64,000 nucleotides of DNA, taken from positions 133,541,105 to 133,605,104 of the forward strand of contig NC_134572.1 in the NCBI RefSeq assembly GCF_050947875.1, read 5' to 3'. Shown in pieces: positions 40,019 to 49,907 of the stretch. Every line of letters starts with the position of its first letter. The stretch's first letter is position 1. Source of the DNA: Dermacentor variabilis (taxonomy: Eukaryota; Arthropoda; Arachnida; Ixodida; Ixodidae). Both the position numbers and the translations under genes were made by a program. The notes under the pieces are model-generated. The model made no database searches. It saw only the letters and a list, made by a program, of their open reading frames with translations, and was not told the origin of the DNA.

Positions 40019-41583
40019 ATGGATTTGAAGTCGTTGCGCAAACCGAAATTGCTGGAGCTTGCAAGAGAGTTGGGTCTGGATGTCTCGGACAAACTCAGAA
40101 AACCAGAACTGCTAAGGGCTATTCTTGAGTTAGAAGCTGAGGATGACGAGCTGTCGGAATGCCTTGAGACCATTGAGGAAAGGGAGACTGCAAGAAGACA
40201 GGAGCGCGAATTTAAAGAACAAAAAGAGCGAGAGCAACAAGAGCGCGACCGTCAACACGCTTTGGAAATGAAGCGTCTCGAGATAGAGATCGAACGCGCT
40301 CGTAATGGAAGTCAGGCACACGGTGCAGGAGAACGCGTATTGTTCAAAATGACTGACCTGATGCGGCCGTTTAAGCTTGGAGAGGACATTGGTTTGTTCC
40401 TGGTTAACTTTGAGCGAACGTGCGAGAAGCAGGGGTTCTCTCGGGAAACGTGGCCACAGCGCTTGCTCACTTTGTTACCCGGCGAGGCGGCCGACGTATA
40501 GTCGCTCGCTTGGATAGAGAGGAGGCAGAGGATTTCGACAAAGTGAAATCGAGTCTGCTAAAAAAGTACAGGCTGTCAGCGGAGGCGTTCCGTCGGAAGT
40601 TTCGGGAAAATGAGAAAGGCAGAAGTGAGTCATACACAGAGTTTGCGTACAGGCTTATGTCAAACATGCAGGAGTGGCTCAAAGAAGAGAAAGCGTTTGG
40701 TGACCACGAGAAAGTTCTGCAGTGTTTCGGGCTAGAACAGTTTTATAGTCGGTTACCGGAGAACGTGCGGTACTGGGTCTTGGATAGGCCAGACGCTTGT
40801 ACGGTGGCTAAAGCCGCTGAGCTAGCCGAGGAGTTTGTGACGCGTCGGGCTCGCGGAGCTAAGGACGGTCAAAAGGGTGAATTTGGCTCGAAGTTTGAGA
40901 GGCCGAAGTTCACACCCATGAGAGCAAAGGGGAACACACGTAGTGCGGATGCGAGTGAAAGCAGTGCGACCGAACCTAAGGAGACGGCGGCAGCCGAAGC
41001 CGAACGCAGAAAGCGGTTCGAGATGAGGCAAGCGCGCGTTTGTTATACGTGCCAGAAGCCGGGTCACTTTTCGGCGGAGTGTCCGGAAACAACACCAAAA
41101 GTTGTGTTTTTGTCAATATGCAGCACTGACGAGAACATGAAGCTTTTCGAGCCTTACATGCGAGACCTCCTCGTGAACGGGAAAGAGTGCCGAGTGCTTC
41201 GCGATTCCGCAGCTACAATGGATGTAGTTCACCCGTCTTACGTAGAACCCCATATGTTCACGGGCGAGTGCGCATGGATCAAGCAAGCCGTGGAAGCTCA
41301 TAGCGTGTGTCTGCCCGTAGCAAAAGTGCTTATTGAAGGACCTTTCGGAGCGCTTGAGACGGAGGCGGCAGTGTCATCTATGCTGCCCCCCCAGTACCCG
41401 TACCTATTTTCGAACAGGTCCGATCACCTCCTGCGCGAGAAGGGGCTTTTGTTTGGTGAGGCTAGCGTTCAGGCCTTAACCAGATCGAAGGTTCGGGAGC
41501 TCGCTGCGATCTCCGCTTCGCATGCTTCGAGAATCGTGGGAAGGCAGGGGCGACGACCCAGTCGTGGTGGAGTACGTGCTTAA
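40019..41583 (+). pseudogene. LTR retrotransposon gag-protease ORF, frameshifted
   Basis: Structural protein plus retropepsin-like protease. The ATG at 40019 follows a 315-nt leader and starts MDLKSLRKPKLLELARELGL. A charged coiled-coil-like stretch (Glu/Arg/Gln-rich, about residues 40-95) follows, then a capsid-like region. A frameshift near 40485-40500 ends the first frame at 40501; the product continues in the frame open from 40420. One zinc knuckle, CYTCQKPGHFSAEC, lies at 41041-41082. The protease active site reads LRDSAAT (Asp codon 41202-41204), where retropepsins have D-S/T-G, so Gly is replaced by Ala. The frame ends at 41583, overlapping the downstream ORF by 62 nt, where an internal deletion has joined protease to integrase sequence. 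Confidence 0.85.
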
Positions 41584-43381
41584 GCTCCTCGAACGCTTAA
41601 GAAGGGCACAGGAGTTGTCAGGTGAAGCAATGGCAAAGGCCCAGCAGAGGGCCAAGGTTTATTATGATCGGACAGCCAGGGCCCGTCGTTTTGAGGTGGG
41701 CGATGAGGTCATGATATTGCGCACATCGCTAAACAACAAACTAGATGTGCAGTGGGAGGGCCCAGCACGAATTGTTCAGAAACTGTCGGACGTTAACTAC
41801 GTGGTGAGTCTGCCAGGAAAGCGGAAAGCACAGCAAGTTTACCACTGTAATCTGCTCAAACCTTATAGACAAAGGGAAGCAGTGGTGTGCATGATGGTAA
41901 ACGTTCCTGAAGAGCTTCCGGTCGAGCTTCCGGGACTAGGCTCAGTGACGAACAGGGAAGACACCGGTCAAGTCATTAGTGACCTTATCAGTAAAGCACC
42001 GCTGTCGCCTGAGCATAAAACCGAACTACACCAGCTATTACAAGAGTTTCAAGGTCTGTTCTCTGAGAGGCCTGGTAGGACTTCTGTACTCACTCATGAT
42101 ATAGAACTTACCTCCCCAGAGCCAGTACGATCCAAGGCGTATCGGGTGTCACCCCGCCAGAACGATATTATGGAGGCTGAGGTAAAGAAAATGCTACAGC
42201 TCGGTGTTATTGAGGCAGGTGAGAGTGATTATACCTCCCCTTTGATTTTAGTTGAGGTACCGGGCAAGGAACCTCGTCCTTGCGTCGACTACCGCAGGCT
42301 TAATTCCATCACTAAGGATCAAATTTATCCGATCCCTAACATCGAGGAGCGCCTTGAGAAAGTTAGTAGCGCTCAGTTTATTTCCACCCTAGATCTTGTC
42401 AGGGGTTATTGGCAGGTTCCACTTACAGAAGAGGCTAGTAGGTATGCGGCGTTCATTTCACCAATAGGAACATTCCGTCCTAAAGTGTTGAGTTTTGGTT
42501 TGAAGAACGCGCCATACTGTTTTTCAAGCCTCATGGATAAAGTGTTGCGGGGACAGCAAGAATTCGCTTTACCGTATCTAGACGACGTAGCGATATTCTC
42601 CGCATCCTGGTCTGAGCATATGGCACACTTGCGGGCAGTGCTAACCCGCCTGCGCGAAGCGGGCTTGACAGTCAAGGCTCCTAAGTGCCAGTTAGCACAG
42701 GCCGAGGTTGTCTACCTCGGTCACGTGATTGGTCAGGGTCGTCGACGCCCCTCTGAAATAAAGGTGGCCGCTGTGCGAGACTTCCCGCAACCGCGCACGA
42801 AGACCGATATTCGGTCGTTCTTAGGTGTCGCCGGCTACTATCAGAGGTACATCCCCAGGTACTCTGATATCGCGGCTCCCCTGACGGATGCTCTAAGAAA
42901 AACAGAGCCCCAAACAGTCGTATGGGACGAGACAAAGGAAAGAGCTTTTAGCGCCCTAAAGAGTGCCCTAACAAGCCAGCCTGTGCTACGATCACCAGAC
43001 TATACAAAAGGGTTCGTTGTTCAGTGCGATGCTAGTGAGCGAGGCATGGGCGTTGTACTGTGCCAACGGGAAAATGGAGAAGTAGAACACCCCGTCCTGT
43101 ATGCTAGTCGTAAGCTGACCAGTCGTGAGCAGGCGTACAGCGCCACCGAGAAAGAGTGTGCGTGTCTCGGGTGGGCCGTTCAGAAATTGTCATGCTATCT
43201 AGCCGGCTCGAGGTTTATCATTGAGACGGATCACTGCCCTCTCCAATGGCTGCAGACCATCTCTCCCAAAAATGGCCGCCTCCTGCGCTGGAGCCTCGCT
43301 TTGCAACAATATTCCTTTGAGGTGCGTTACAAAAAGGGGAGTCTCAACGGTAACGCCGATGGCTTAAGTCGAAGCCCCTAA
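41522..43381 (+). CDS. pol: Pol fragment: integrase GPY/F tail - reverse transcriptase - RNase H
   Basis: An uninterrupted 619-aa frame. Residues ~1-115 resemble the end of a retroviral-type integrase: AKVYYDRTARARRFEVGDEV, then VQWEGPARIVQKLSDVNYVV and VYHCNLLKPY (GPY/F module, 41640-41865). RT follows: PGRTSVLTHDIEL, PRPCVDYRRLNSITK, LDLVRGYWQVPL, FGLKNAPYCFSSLMD and the catalytic YLDD (42575-42586). RNase H: VVQCDASERGMGVVL, YSATEKECACL and ETDHCPLQW, ending DGLSRSP. RT and RNase H motifs look intact. In ordinary Ty3/gypsy elements integrase follows RNase H; here it precedes RT, as in Gmr1-like elements. The integrase zinc domain and DDE core are missing, so this copy could not integrate itself. 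The listed ATG may not be the true start, because the native frame would begin in the deleted part. Confidence 0.9.
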   Translation: MLRESWEGRGDDPVVVEYVLKLLERLRRAQELSGEAMAKAQQRAKVYYDRTARARRFEVGDEVMILRTSLNNKLDVQWEGPARIVQKLSDVNYVVSLPGKRKAQQVYHCNLLKPYRQREAVVCMMVNVPEELPVELPGLGSVTNREDTGQVISDLISKAPLSPEHKTELHQLLQEFQGLFSERPGRTSVLTHDIELTSPEPVRSKAYRVSPRQNDIMEAEVKKMLQLGVIEAGESDYTSPLILVEVPGKEPRPCVDYRRLNSITKDQIYPIPNIEERLEKVSSAQFISTLDLVRGYWQVPLTEEASRYAAFISPIGTFRPKVLSFGLKNAPYCFSSLMDKVLRGQQEFALPYLDDVAIFSASWSEHMAHLRAVLTRLREAGLTVKAPKCQLAQAEVVYLGHVIGQGRRRPSEIKVAAVRDFPQPRTKTDIRSFLGVAGYYQRYIPRYSDIAAPLTDALRKTEPQTVVWDETKERAFSALKSALTSQPVLRSPDYTKGFVVQCDASERGMGVVLCQRENGEVEHPVLYASRKLTSREQAYSATEKECACLGWAVQKLSCYLAGSRFIIETDHCPLQWLQTISPKNGRLLRWSLALQQYSFEVRYKKGSLNGNADGLSRSP

Positions 43382-43862
43382 CGTAGGAATCAGCCTCAAA
43401 ATTGTTTGTTACTGATGTTTTTCTTCCTGAGGCAGGATTTTTAACATATTGCTTTTGTGTAGTGTTTCAAAGTGATGATATGCTTTCTAGTGCAATTTTC
43501 CAATTTGTGGACGCGTTCTGAGTGCTGCTAGACTACTGTAAGGAACTAGGCAGTGGTATAAAAGGGGAAAGAGCCTGGCAGGGCTTAGTGAGGGTTGTGC
43601 CGTGCTTGCTGACTGAGCGGTTGAGTTTCAGCGTAGTTCTAACGCTTGCCGGGAACGAGAACAAAAATGTGAACTCTCCCGAAGTCACTTTGCAGTGTCC
43701 TGTGCGAACCTGAACGAGAGAACGAGGCCTTCTCTGTGCGCTGCGCTCAAGAAACGTCGAGGGACGCCCGACTTCGGTTATGAGCGTCATCGAGCGACAT
43801 CCCTCCGGAAAGCGGATGGAGTCCCCTGACCATCGGGATCTCCTTCCCCCGGCGGGGCGGTC
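43382..43862 (+). other. 3' untranslated region of the LTR element, with internal TATA and polypurine tract
   Basis: No further ORF separates RNase H from the 3' LTR, confirming that no integrase lies downstream. TATAAAAGG at 43557-43565 is followed by sequence also present in the second gypsy copy (near 62964 on the minus strand). GGCGGGGCGG just before the LTR is the likely plus-strand primer tract. Confidence 0.7.
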
Positions 43863-44613
43863 TGTTACGTTTCGCCTACGACGCGCGGTAAAGCCGGCGC
43901 GGATGCAACGGACGCCGGGGCTTCGTTCAAAGCGGCAGACATTTTGGCCCGTTCGGCGCCGCCGCTACGCCTCCCTGCCAAGCGCGTCCAGGCATGTTCC
44001 AATGCCACGTGTCTTCATGTGCGTGTGTGTGTGTATGTGCATGTTGGTGCCCACGCTTGTCGAAGCGCGGCAGCCGGGGAGAGGAGCTCCCCCAACTGTG
44101 AAGCGAGGGGGTCTGTCCGGTGCCGACACGACGTATGCGCCACCTTCTCATCCCATTGTGCCCGACCGGCGCGGCCCGGCGTATGCGCCACCTTCTCTTC
44201 CCATTGTGCCCGAACGGCGCCGGCACGACGGCTGCGCCACCTTCTCATCCCATTGTGCCCGAGCGGCACAGTCACGTGCTCGTCTATAGAGGGGTTCCTT
44301 CTTGCCCTCAACTGCGAGAGTATAAAAGCAGCTGCCCCCGGACGCCAAGAGAGGCTACAATTTCTTCTGTTGAGTAACGTGCTCTCCCGTCTCTCTACTT
44401 CGGTCAACCTGACCGCCAACTCTTTGCGATGTTAGAATAAACAAGTTGTTTTGTTGTTACCAGTCGACTCATGCTTTGCCGGGACCTTCGGATGCTTCCA
44501 GTTGTACCCCAGGCCGCCAGGCCAACGCTACCCTAGGGGCTTGCGACCCAGGTGTAACAACGGGCGTCAGCGCCGAGTTCCCAACAACTCGTGCCAGCGG
44601 TGCGATTCCAATA
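43863..44613 (+). repeat. 3' LTR
   Basis: Same length as the 5' LTR, with the TATA box at 44321-44327, AATAAA at 44436-44441 and the U3 tandem units at about 44133-44271. Differences from the 5' copy include the terminal AATA for AACA and a small cluster of changes near 44530-44555. Confidence 0.93.
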
Positions 44614-44667
44614 GTAGCCATCTTTCTAGTTGAGGGATTCAAGCACTGGGCTTAAGGCGTCCAGGGC

Positions 44668-45831
44668 TTAAAGTGCGCTTCGAGCAGACGGTGTGCCCAT
44701 GTCCACTAAAATCGTTCGGATGGCCTCCATGAGGGAACGTAGCACCGATGTTTTAGGTGAATCATCAATGGCCGGAGAAGGCTCCGGTGGGGCCGCGACC
44801 TTCTGATGTTCCTTAGCAAGGGAGCGACTCGGTAGCGTAGGCCATTCATCTAAAAGAGTCTTATCTGATTCCCTCGTGGAAGTGGTGGGCCCTTTCGCGG
44901 CGCGATTAAGTGGCACCGTAGTGGAGCGGGTACTATCGCTTCGCGCATGCGCCTTCTTTGAAGACGTATGATGGAGCCGACGTCGACGCCGACGCCGGAC
45001 TACTTCGGCTGCCTCCCTATGGGCCGAATTGTCTCTGGCCATTTGCTTGAAAACCGCGCGCTCCCTCTTGATGCGGGGACAGTCTTTCGACGAGGCTACG
45101 TGAGGGCCGTTACAGTTGGCGCACTTCAGAACTGTGGCACCACAGGTCTCTTCTGCATGAGGTTCAGCGCAACGGGGACACAGTAGCGAGTTGGGACACA
45201 CGTCCTTGACGTGTCCTAGCCTGAAACACTGATGGCATTGAAGCGGCTTCCGGATGAATCGTCGAAACAGATGTCGAAAATGTCCGGTTTTAACATGGGG
45301 TGGTATACAATCCCCCTTGAAAATTACTTTTACGCTGCGCGTATTCCCAAGACGGCGCACTTGCTTAATGATCGTGCCCTCGTTTGCCGGCCTAATGAGG
45401 CTAGGTAAAGCATCATTGGGAATGGCAATGTCAATGTCGTAAATTACACCGGCTATGGGTGTGTCGTCGATCGGGATGAAGGGGCGCATTTTGATTCCGC
45501 CTAGCTCTGTGATTTCTTGAAGTTTTCTAAGCGCACTCGCGTTGTACACGTCTATGGCGAGTATATTCTTGCGTGGATTTATTCTGATGTCTTTTATTTG
45601 ATCCGGCACCGCACATTCCAGAAAAATGGATAGGGCTTGCCTGTTCAGCAACCGTAGGTTGCTTGACGGTTCTTCAGGCATAAAGATGATGACGTGTGGC
45701 CAAAGCGCAGGCCTTGACTTCCTAGTCGTAGTACTCGCAGGAGTTGACGGCGCTGTATTGGCGATCTTTCTCTTCGCCCTCTTACTCCGTACGGGTATGA
45801 AGCCCTCGTCGGATGAGTCGTCTTCCGACAT
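44668..45831 (-). CDS. I-type LINE ORF1 (gag-like, three zinc knuckles)
   Basis: A 387-codon minus-strand frame for the RNA-binding protein that packages LINE RNA. It has an acidic start (MSEDDSSDEGF) and basic region, a middle RRM-like part (FIPIDDTPIAGVIYDIDIAI), and three CCHC knuckles: CHQCFRLGHVKDVC, CPRCAEPHAEETC and CANCNGPHVASSKDC. An Arg-rich stretch and a hydrophobic C-terminus (SVLRSLMEAIRTILVDMG) follow. The frame stays open upstream to about 45940 (AWPEIITAVNRKEVGSPSD), so the true start may be there and Met 45831 may be internal. It is followed by the ORF2 start at about 44627, which the LTR element disrupts. Confidence 0.82.
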   Translation of the reverse strand: MSEDDSSDEGFIPVRSKRAKRKIANTAPSTPASTTTRKSRPALWPHVIIFMPEEPSSNLRLLNRQALSIFLECAVPDQIKDIRINPRKNILAIDVYNASALRKLQEITELGGIKMRPFIPIDDTPIAGVIYDIDIAIPNDALPSLIRPANEGTIIKQVRRLGNTRSVKVIFKGDCIPPHVKTGHFRHLFRRFIRKPLQCHQCFRLGHVKDVCPNSLLCPRCAEPHAEETCGATVLKCANCNGPHVASSKDCPRIKRERAVFKQMARDNSAHREAAEVVRRRRRRRLHHTSSKKAHARSDSTRSTTVPLNRAAKGPTTSTRESDKTLLDEWPTLPSRSLAKEHQKVAAPPEPSPAIDDSPKTSVLRSLMEAIRTILVDMGTPSARSAL

Positions 45832-46060
45832 AAAGCACAGCTCGGTGTCCTCGGTGTCGCTGGGGGAGCCAACTTCCTTGCGGTTGACGGCCGTGATGAT
45901 TTCTGGCCAGGCGGGCCTCTGGCATGCTCCGCGTCCATGGCCGCAAGACGGGGAGGTGAGGCACCCCGAAAGGCGAAGATTTCACGAAAAATTCACAGAG
46001 CACAGAAACAAGTGTTCTGTCAAGAAGACACTTCGTCGTCTTCTTCCAGACAGTCCCTTT

Positions 46061-49000
46061 TGCCGAAGGCGTCTATCAGGGTAAGTAATGTATGCATGCA
46101 TGCATGCATGCGTACTTGCTAACAGTTGCTCAAGACATATCTGCAGGTACGTTGAGGCACCTTCACTCGCTTCAAACGCAGTGGCTTTGATCATTACAAC
46201 AGTCTCACCAAGATCCTTACGACTTCCGCTTATGCACGCACCTTCTCTTCGCGGAGCGCTCCACTCATTGCCAACAGTGCAGTGGCAGGAATGCCTTTAG
46301 GTGATGCAGCCGTGGCAGCCGGGATAGGACGTAAAGAAAATGAGCGCCTGTCAGAGTGGGCTACGTCAGTTCTGCTGATACATACCGGGTTCAGTCTATC
46401 AAGTGTCATATCAGTATCAAAACTTGACCAAGATAACATGCGACTGAGGGAACTGGATTCGGTATCTACCAAATCAGCATGGTGTCATTGAAGCCCTGAA
46501 CTGAGGGCCTCCAAACAAGCACCATACACCCAGCCTTTAAAAATAAAATTTGTTTTATTTTCTTTATTTTCTCTTCATATTGTGTGTGTGTTTCTGAGTT
46601 GTGCAGAAACAACGGCGGAACTACAATTGACAAGAGATGTGCGCTTTGCTTTTGTTTTTTATTGTCATCCTGTGCTCGAGGCACTCAGCGTTACTCAGTG
46701 GAGCTCCCAAATCGAACTTGGCATGGCCGGCTATGCTTGCATTGTGGAAGTACTAAACTGTAGAATAACATGCACATACCCACAACGTCAGTAGATAAAC
46801 AAGCGTTCATGCTTCTACTTAAGTGATGGCAAGTGCCGCTGCGCTACTCTGAAAAGCATTTCCTGCGCGCTTCGTTCTGTGCTGCTGCTGTCAACGCTCG
46901 GAGTGCTAGGGCCGTGCTGAAAAAAGTACTAGGACGATGAAAACACGAACTGTCAAGCGAATCCGTGAGGTTCTGCACTTGCTGGTGCCATGGAGACCTG
47001 TGCCGAGGCGCAATTCATTTTTCTACCATGACGGCCGGTCCCGATCACGTGGATTGGAGAAGAGGACGTGCCAGAAAGAAACGGTCAGATGAGGAAGAAA
47101 TACACAACAAGCAAGGCGCGCGCGCGCATTCATCCAGATGAGATGACTGCTCTTTAGCGCCGGGGACCACAACAGACGAGCAGAGCGCATATTCCGCCCC
47201 GCGTCGGTGTCGTACGCCGGGCTCCACTCCGACTAATGAGTGGAATCGGACAGAGAGTTCGCGTGGGCCTGGCTCCAGCGACTGCTGCGGCGTAGCCGCG
47301 ACTCCTTGGGCATGGAACGTTGCAGCGCTGACGCCTCACGCATGCACGCCTACGCGTGGCAGGCCAGGGTCAACGTGCCTGTCCGCAGACAGCGCCACCG
47401 AATGCGCAAATAGGCGGCCGACCGCCCTTCTCTCTTTTAGCTAGATGGACAAGGGGTGTGGGCCCTTGTTGTGGCATCCGTGCAGCGCAACCCGACCTCA
47501 TTGGCGGAGCCCGGCGCCAGAAACAATGTTGCCGGCGCTATTATTGGAGGGGGAGTCTACGTAGCGGGGACACTCGGCCTGCATCCCATATAGTGCTGCG
47601 TTGATACTCGAATGAAAACGAACGGCGAATAATTTAGCAAGCCTAACTAGGCTCATTAAGCTCATTCGGAAAGCACAGAGGGTACACAGCTGAGCGACGC
47701 CCTGCGCCCCCGGTATCAGTAGAGCTGGACTTGTGTCATTCAAGGTGATCATGCGTATCGTAGTATGCGTATTGTAGGCGACGCCCGTAGAATGTCGTCG
47801 GGTAAGTTCGATCGAAATATAGTATGTACTGATGAGCACAAAGTTCCGCCGTAGGGAAGTATTCAGTGCGCCGCAGTACGGGACACCGAAACCCTCTTCC
47901 AGCAGCAATATATCTCCCCTGTACTGACATTTTGCATCTAGCGCGGTATATAATTCCAACGGATAGCCAAGGCTTATCTATCGATGCATTATCTCTACAA
48001 GTTGCTTAGAAATGACGTTACCTTTCGTGTATGTTCTTTACAGGTCACAAATGTGAAATGACGAGAGAGAAGAGAATACGAAACAAGTGAGCAGTTTCTT
48101 TTTAATGTGTACACTGCCTCAGCGCTGTGACGTCAGCCTTCGTAAGTGATTGTTCTCGGTGACTATGCGACTGTGTCTGCCAGTAGCACTATCATTGATC
48201 CGTCGCGATCATACTGTAGAAATATTTAAAACATACATCGATGATGTACGGCGAAGACGCAACAAACACTTTCTGCTAACTTGTGCCGACGTTTGTGTCT
48301 CACGCACGCTATACCTCGCGAGCTGCACAATATGAACTTAGTCTGACTTGCCTTGTTCTTTCTGTTTCTACTTTTTCTGTATAATCTCGGATACAGGCGG
48401 AACTCTGGTTCGCCTAAGGCTGTTGCTAGCCTGAAGCTAATCGGATGGTCAGCCTCCCTGAGGGTTCCGCCACGTATAGGGACTCGATTTCGACACCGGC
48501 TCTGATACTGCAAATCACCCGCGCGCGGTTTCCACGCCACTGCCGCTCGCGGGCTCAGAAGCGACAGCTCGCGCGACCTCCTCCTCCGCCCACAGCGAAC
48601 TTCTATCCAGGAGCAAGAAGGCGCCAGCGTTCCCATTGTTCGCGCCACGCTCGTCTTCATTTCAGTTCGGACGAATTCCCATCGCTAGAAGATCAGAAAG
48701 AGGAGAGGCGCTGGATGGCGAGGGGGGGCGCACAGGTTCCAGAGTGCAAGACGCGCGAGGCGTTTCCATTCTTCACGAGAGCCCTTCTTCCCCGGTGGCG
48801 CCTTCAGCGTCCCGAGCGACCGCACAAAAGAGAGGGCCTGCAGCGTCGGCGGCAGCAGCAGCAGAGTCACCACCCTGCACGGACGGCGGCGGGACGAGCA
48901 GAAGCAACGAACCCCTAAAGTGCGTCCTTCATTAGGAGGGCGCCTCGCGAACCGCCGAAAAGAAAGAAAAGCAAGCGAGAACTCGGAAGGGAAAGAAAGG

Positions 49001-49816
49001 GCGAGCGGGAACATCTCGCCATTTTCCGCTGGCCCGAAAGCACACTCGTGGGAGAGGTGCAGAAGAAGGAGGGGGGAGGGGGAAGGTGACGAGAGCGAAG
49101 AAAGGAAGAGGGGAAGGTTCGCCGCCTCGGCCACGGCTGGCCCGTTGCCTATGCAAATGAAGAGAATCAGTTAAGCTTCGAACCTTGCGATTGTCATTAG
49201 GCCGTGTTGCCGGATATGAATATGTATAAAGCGCGCTCAGGCCCAGCGTGCCCCCGGCCGGCTGCGCGGAGGCGAGTGTGCTTCTCGAGCCAGCAGCAGA
49301 AGCTGAGGCAGGCGGCGCAGGCCGTGCCTGCAGCCGCACTGTCCCTCGAGGCGGCGGGCGGTTGATCTCTGCAGCAGCGGTAGCGGCAGAGCGAGGGGGC
49401 AGGTCCCGACAGAGGCCGGGGTCCGTGCGCCCCCACTGCCACGCGCACGCGTCCTGCGCCCTCCCGAAACTGCGGCGCGCATGCAGAGTTGCAGCCCGGG
49501 CCGCCGCCACGGTTTTGTTTTGTTTCGTTTCGTCCCGCCTGGGACCTGCCTTCCTGGTCGGGTTCCCACCCACGGGAGCGCCCGAAGGTTCCATACGGTG
49601 GAAGCATGCGTCTAGCGAGCATAGGCCATTGCCAACAATGAAACTTGGCTCTAAGATTCCAGAATAGAAAGTGGATTGACGATTACGCAAGTTTGGGAAA
49701 CCTCTCAACATCGGTGCTATTGCCGCCGGAAGGTCATGGTATACATAGGGGCGCGGCTACGTATGGCGGCTGTCGAAGCATGGTTACGTAAAGGCATAAT
49801 CATACACATGAAATAA

Positions 49817-49818
<2 letters not shown>
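46061..49818. other. No recognised gene; GC-rich at 48440-49700; TATA candidate at 49225
   Basis: A short ATGC repeat lies at 46089-46111. A 259-codon minus frame (48932-49711) and overlapping plus frames are Ala/Pro/Arg/Gly-rich and mutually overlapping, which suggests composition and not coding. TATAAAG at 49225-49231 just before a GC-rich block is a plausible plus-strand core promoter. Confidence 0.35.

Positions 49819-49905
<87 letters not shown>
49819..49905. repeat. (AT)n microsatellite
   Basis: About 86 bp of uninterrupted AT repeats. Confidence 0.97.

Positions 49906-49907
<2 letters not shown>

Larger units (their letters stand above)
38953..44613 (+). mobile_element. Ty3/gypsy-type LTR retrotransposon, integrase tail upstream of RT
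   Basis: A 5.66-kb element bounded by 751-bp LTRs (38953-39703 and 43863-44613). They begin TGTTACG and end AACA (5' copy) or AATA (3' copy), with about eight mismatches by eye. GTAG duplications flank it (38949-38952, 44614-44617). The internal order is primer site, gag-protease, an integrase C-terminal module, RT, RNase H, a 481-bp untranslated region, a purine-rich GGCGGGGCGG and the 3' LTR. There is no envelope gene. The insertion interrupts the fourth codon region of a LINE ORF2 read on the other strand. LTR similarity implies a recent insertion. Confidence 0.93.
35030..46060 (-). mobile_element. I-type LINE (minus strand) split by an LTR retrotransposon
   Basis: On the minus strand: 5' UTR and gag ORF1 (about 45940 to 44668), a short spacer with the ORF2 start codon at about 44627, then the LTR element (38953-44613, duplication GTAG). 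ORF2 resumes at 38948 and runs to about 35210, followed by a 3' UTR with the family tail (reverse complement of 35046-35065) ending near 35030. The 5' limit is approximate and I found no target duplication. Same family as 19125-23812. Confidence 0.85.

Noticed and set aside
43382..43862. Possible envelope or downstream integrase gene
   Set aside because: No frame of adequate length exists between RNase H and the 3' LTR in either gypsy copy.
48932..49711. 259-codon minus frame, the longest unassigned one
   Set aside because: Arg/Ala/Pro-rich, in a GC-rich block with similar open frames on the other strand; best explained by lack of AT-rich stop codons.
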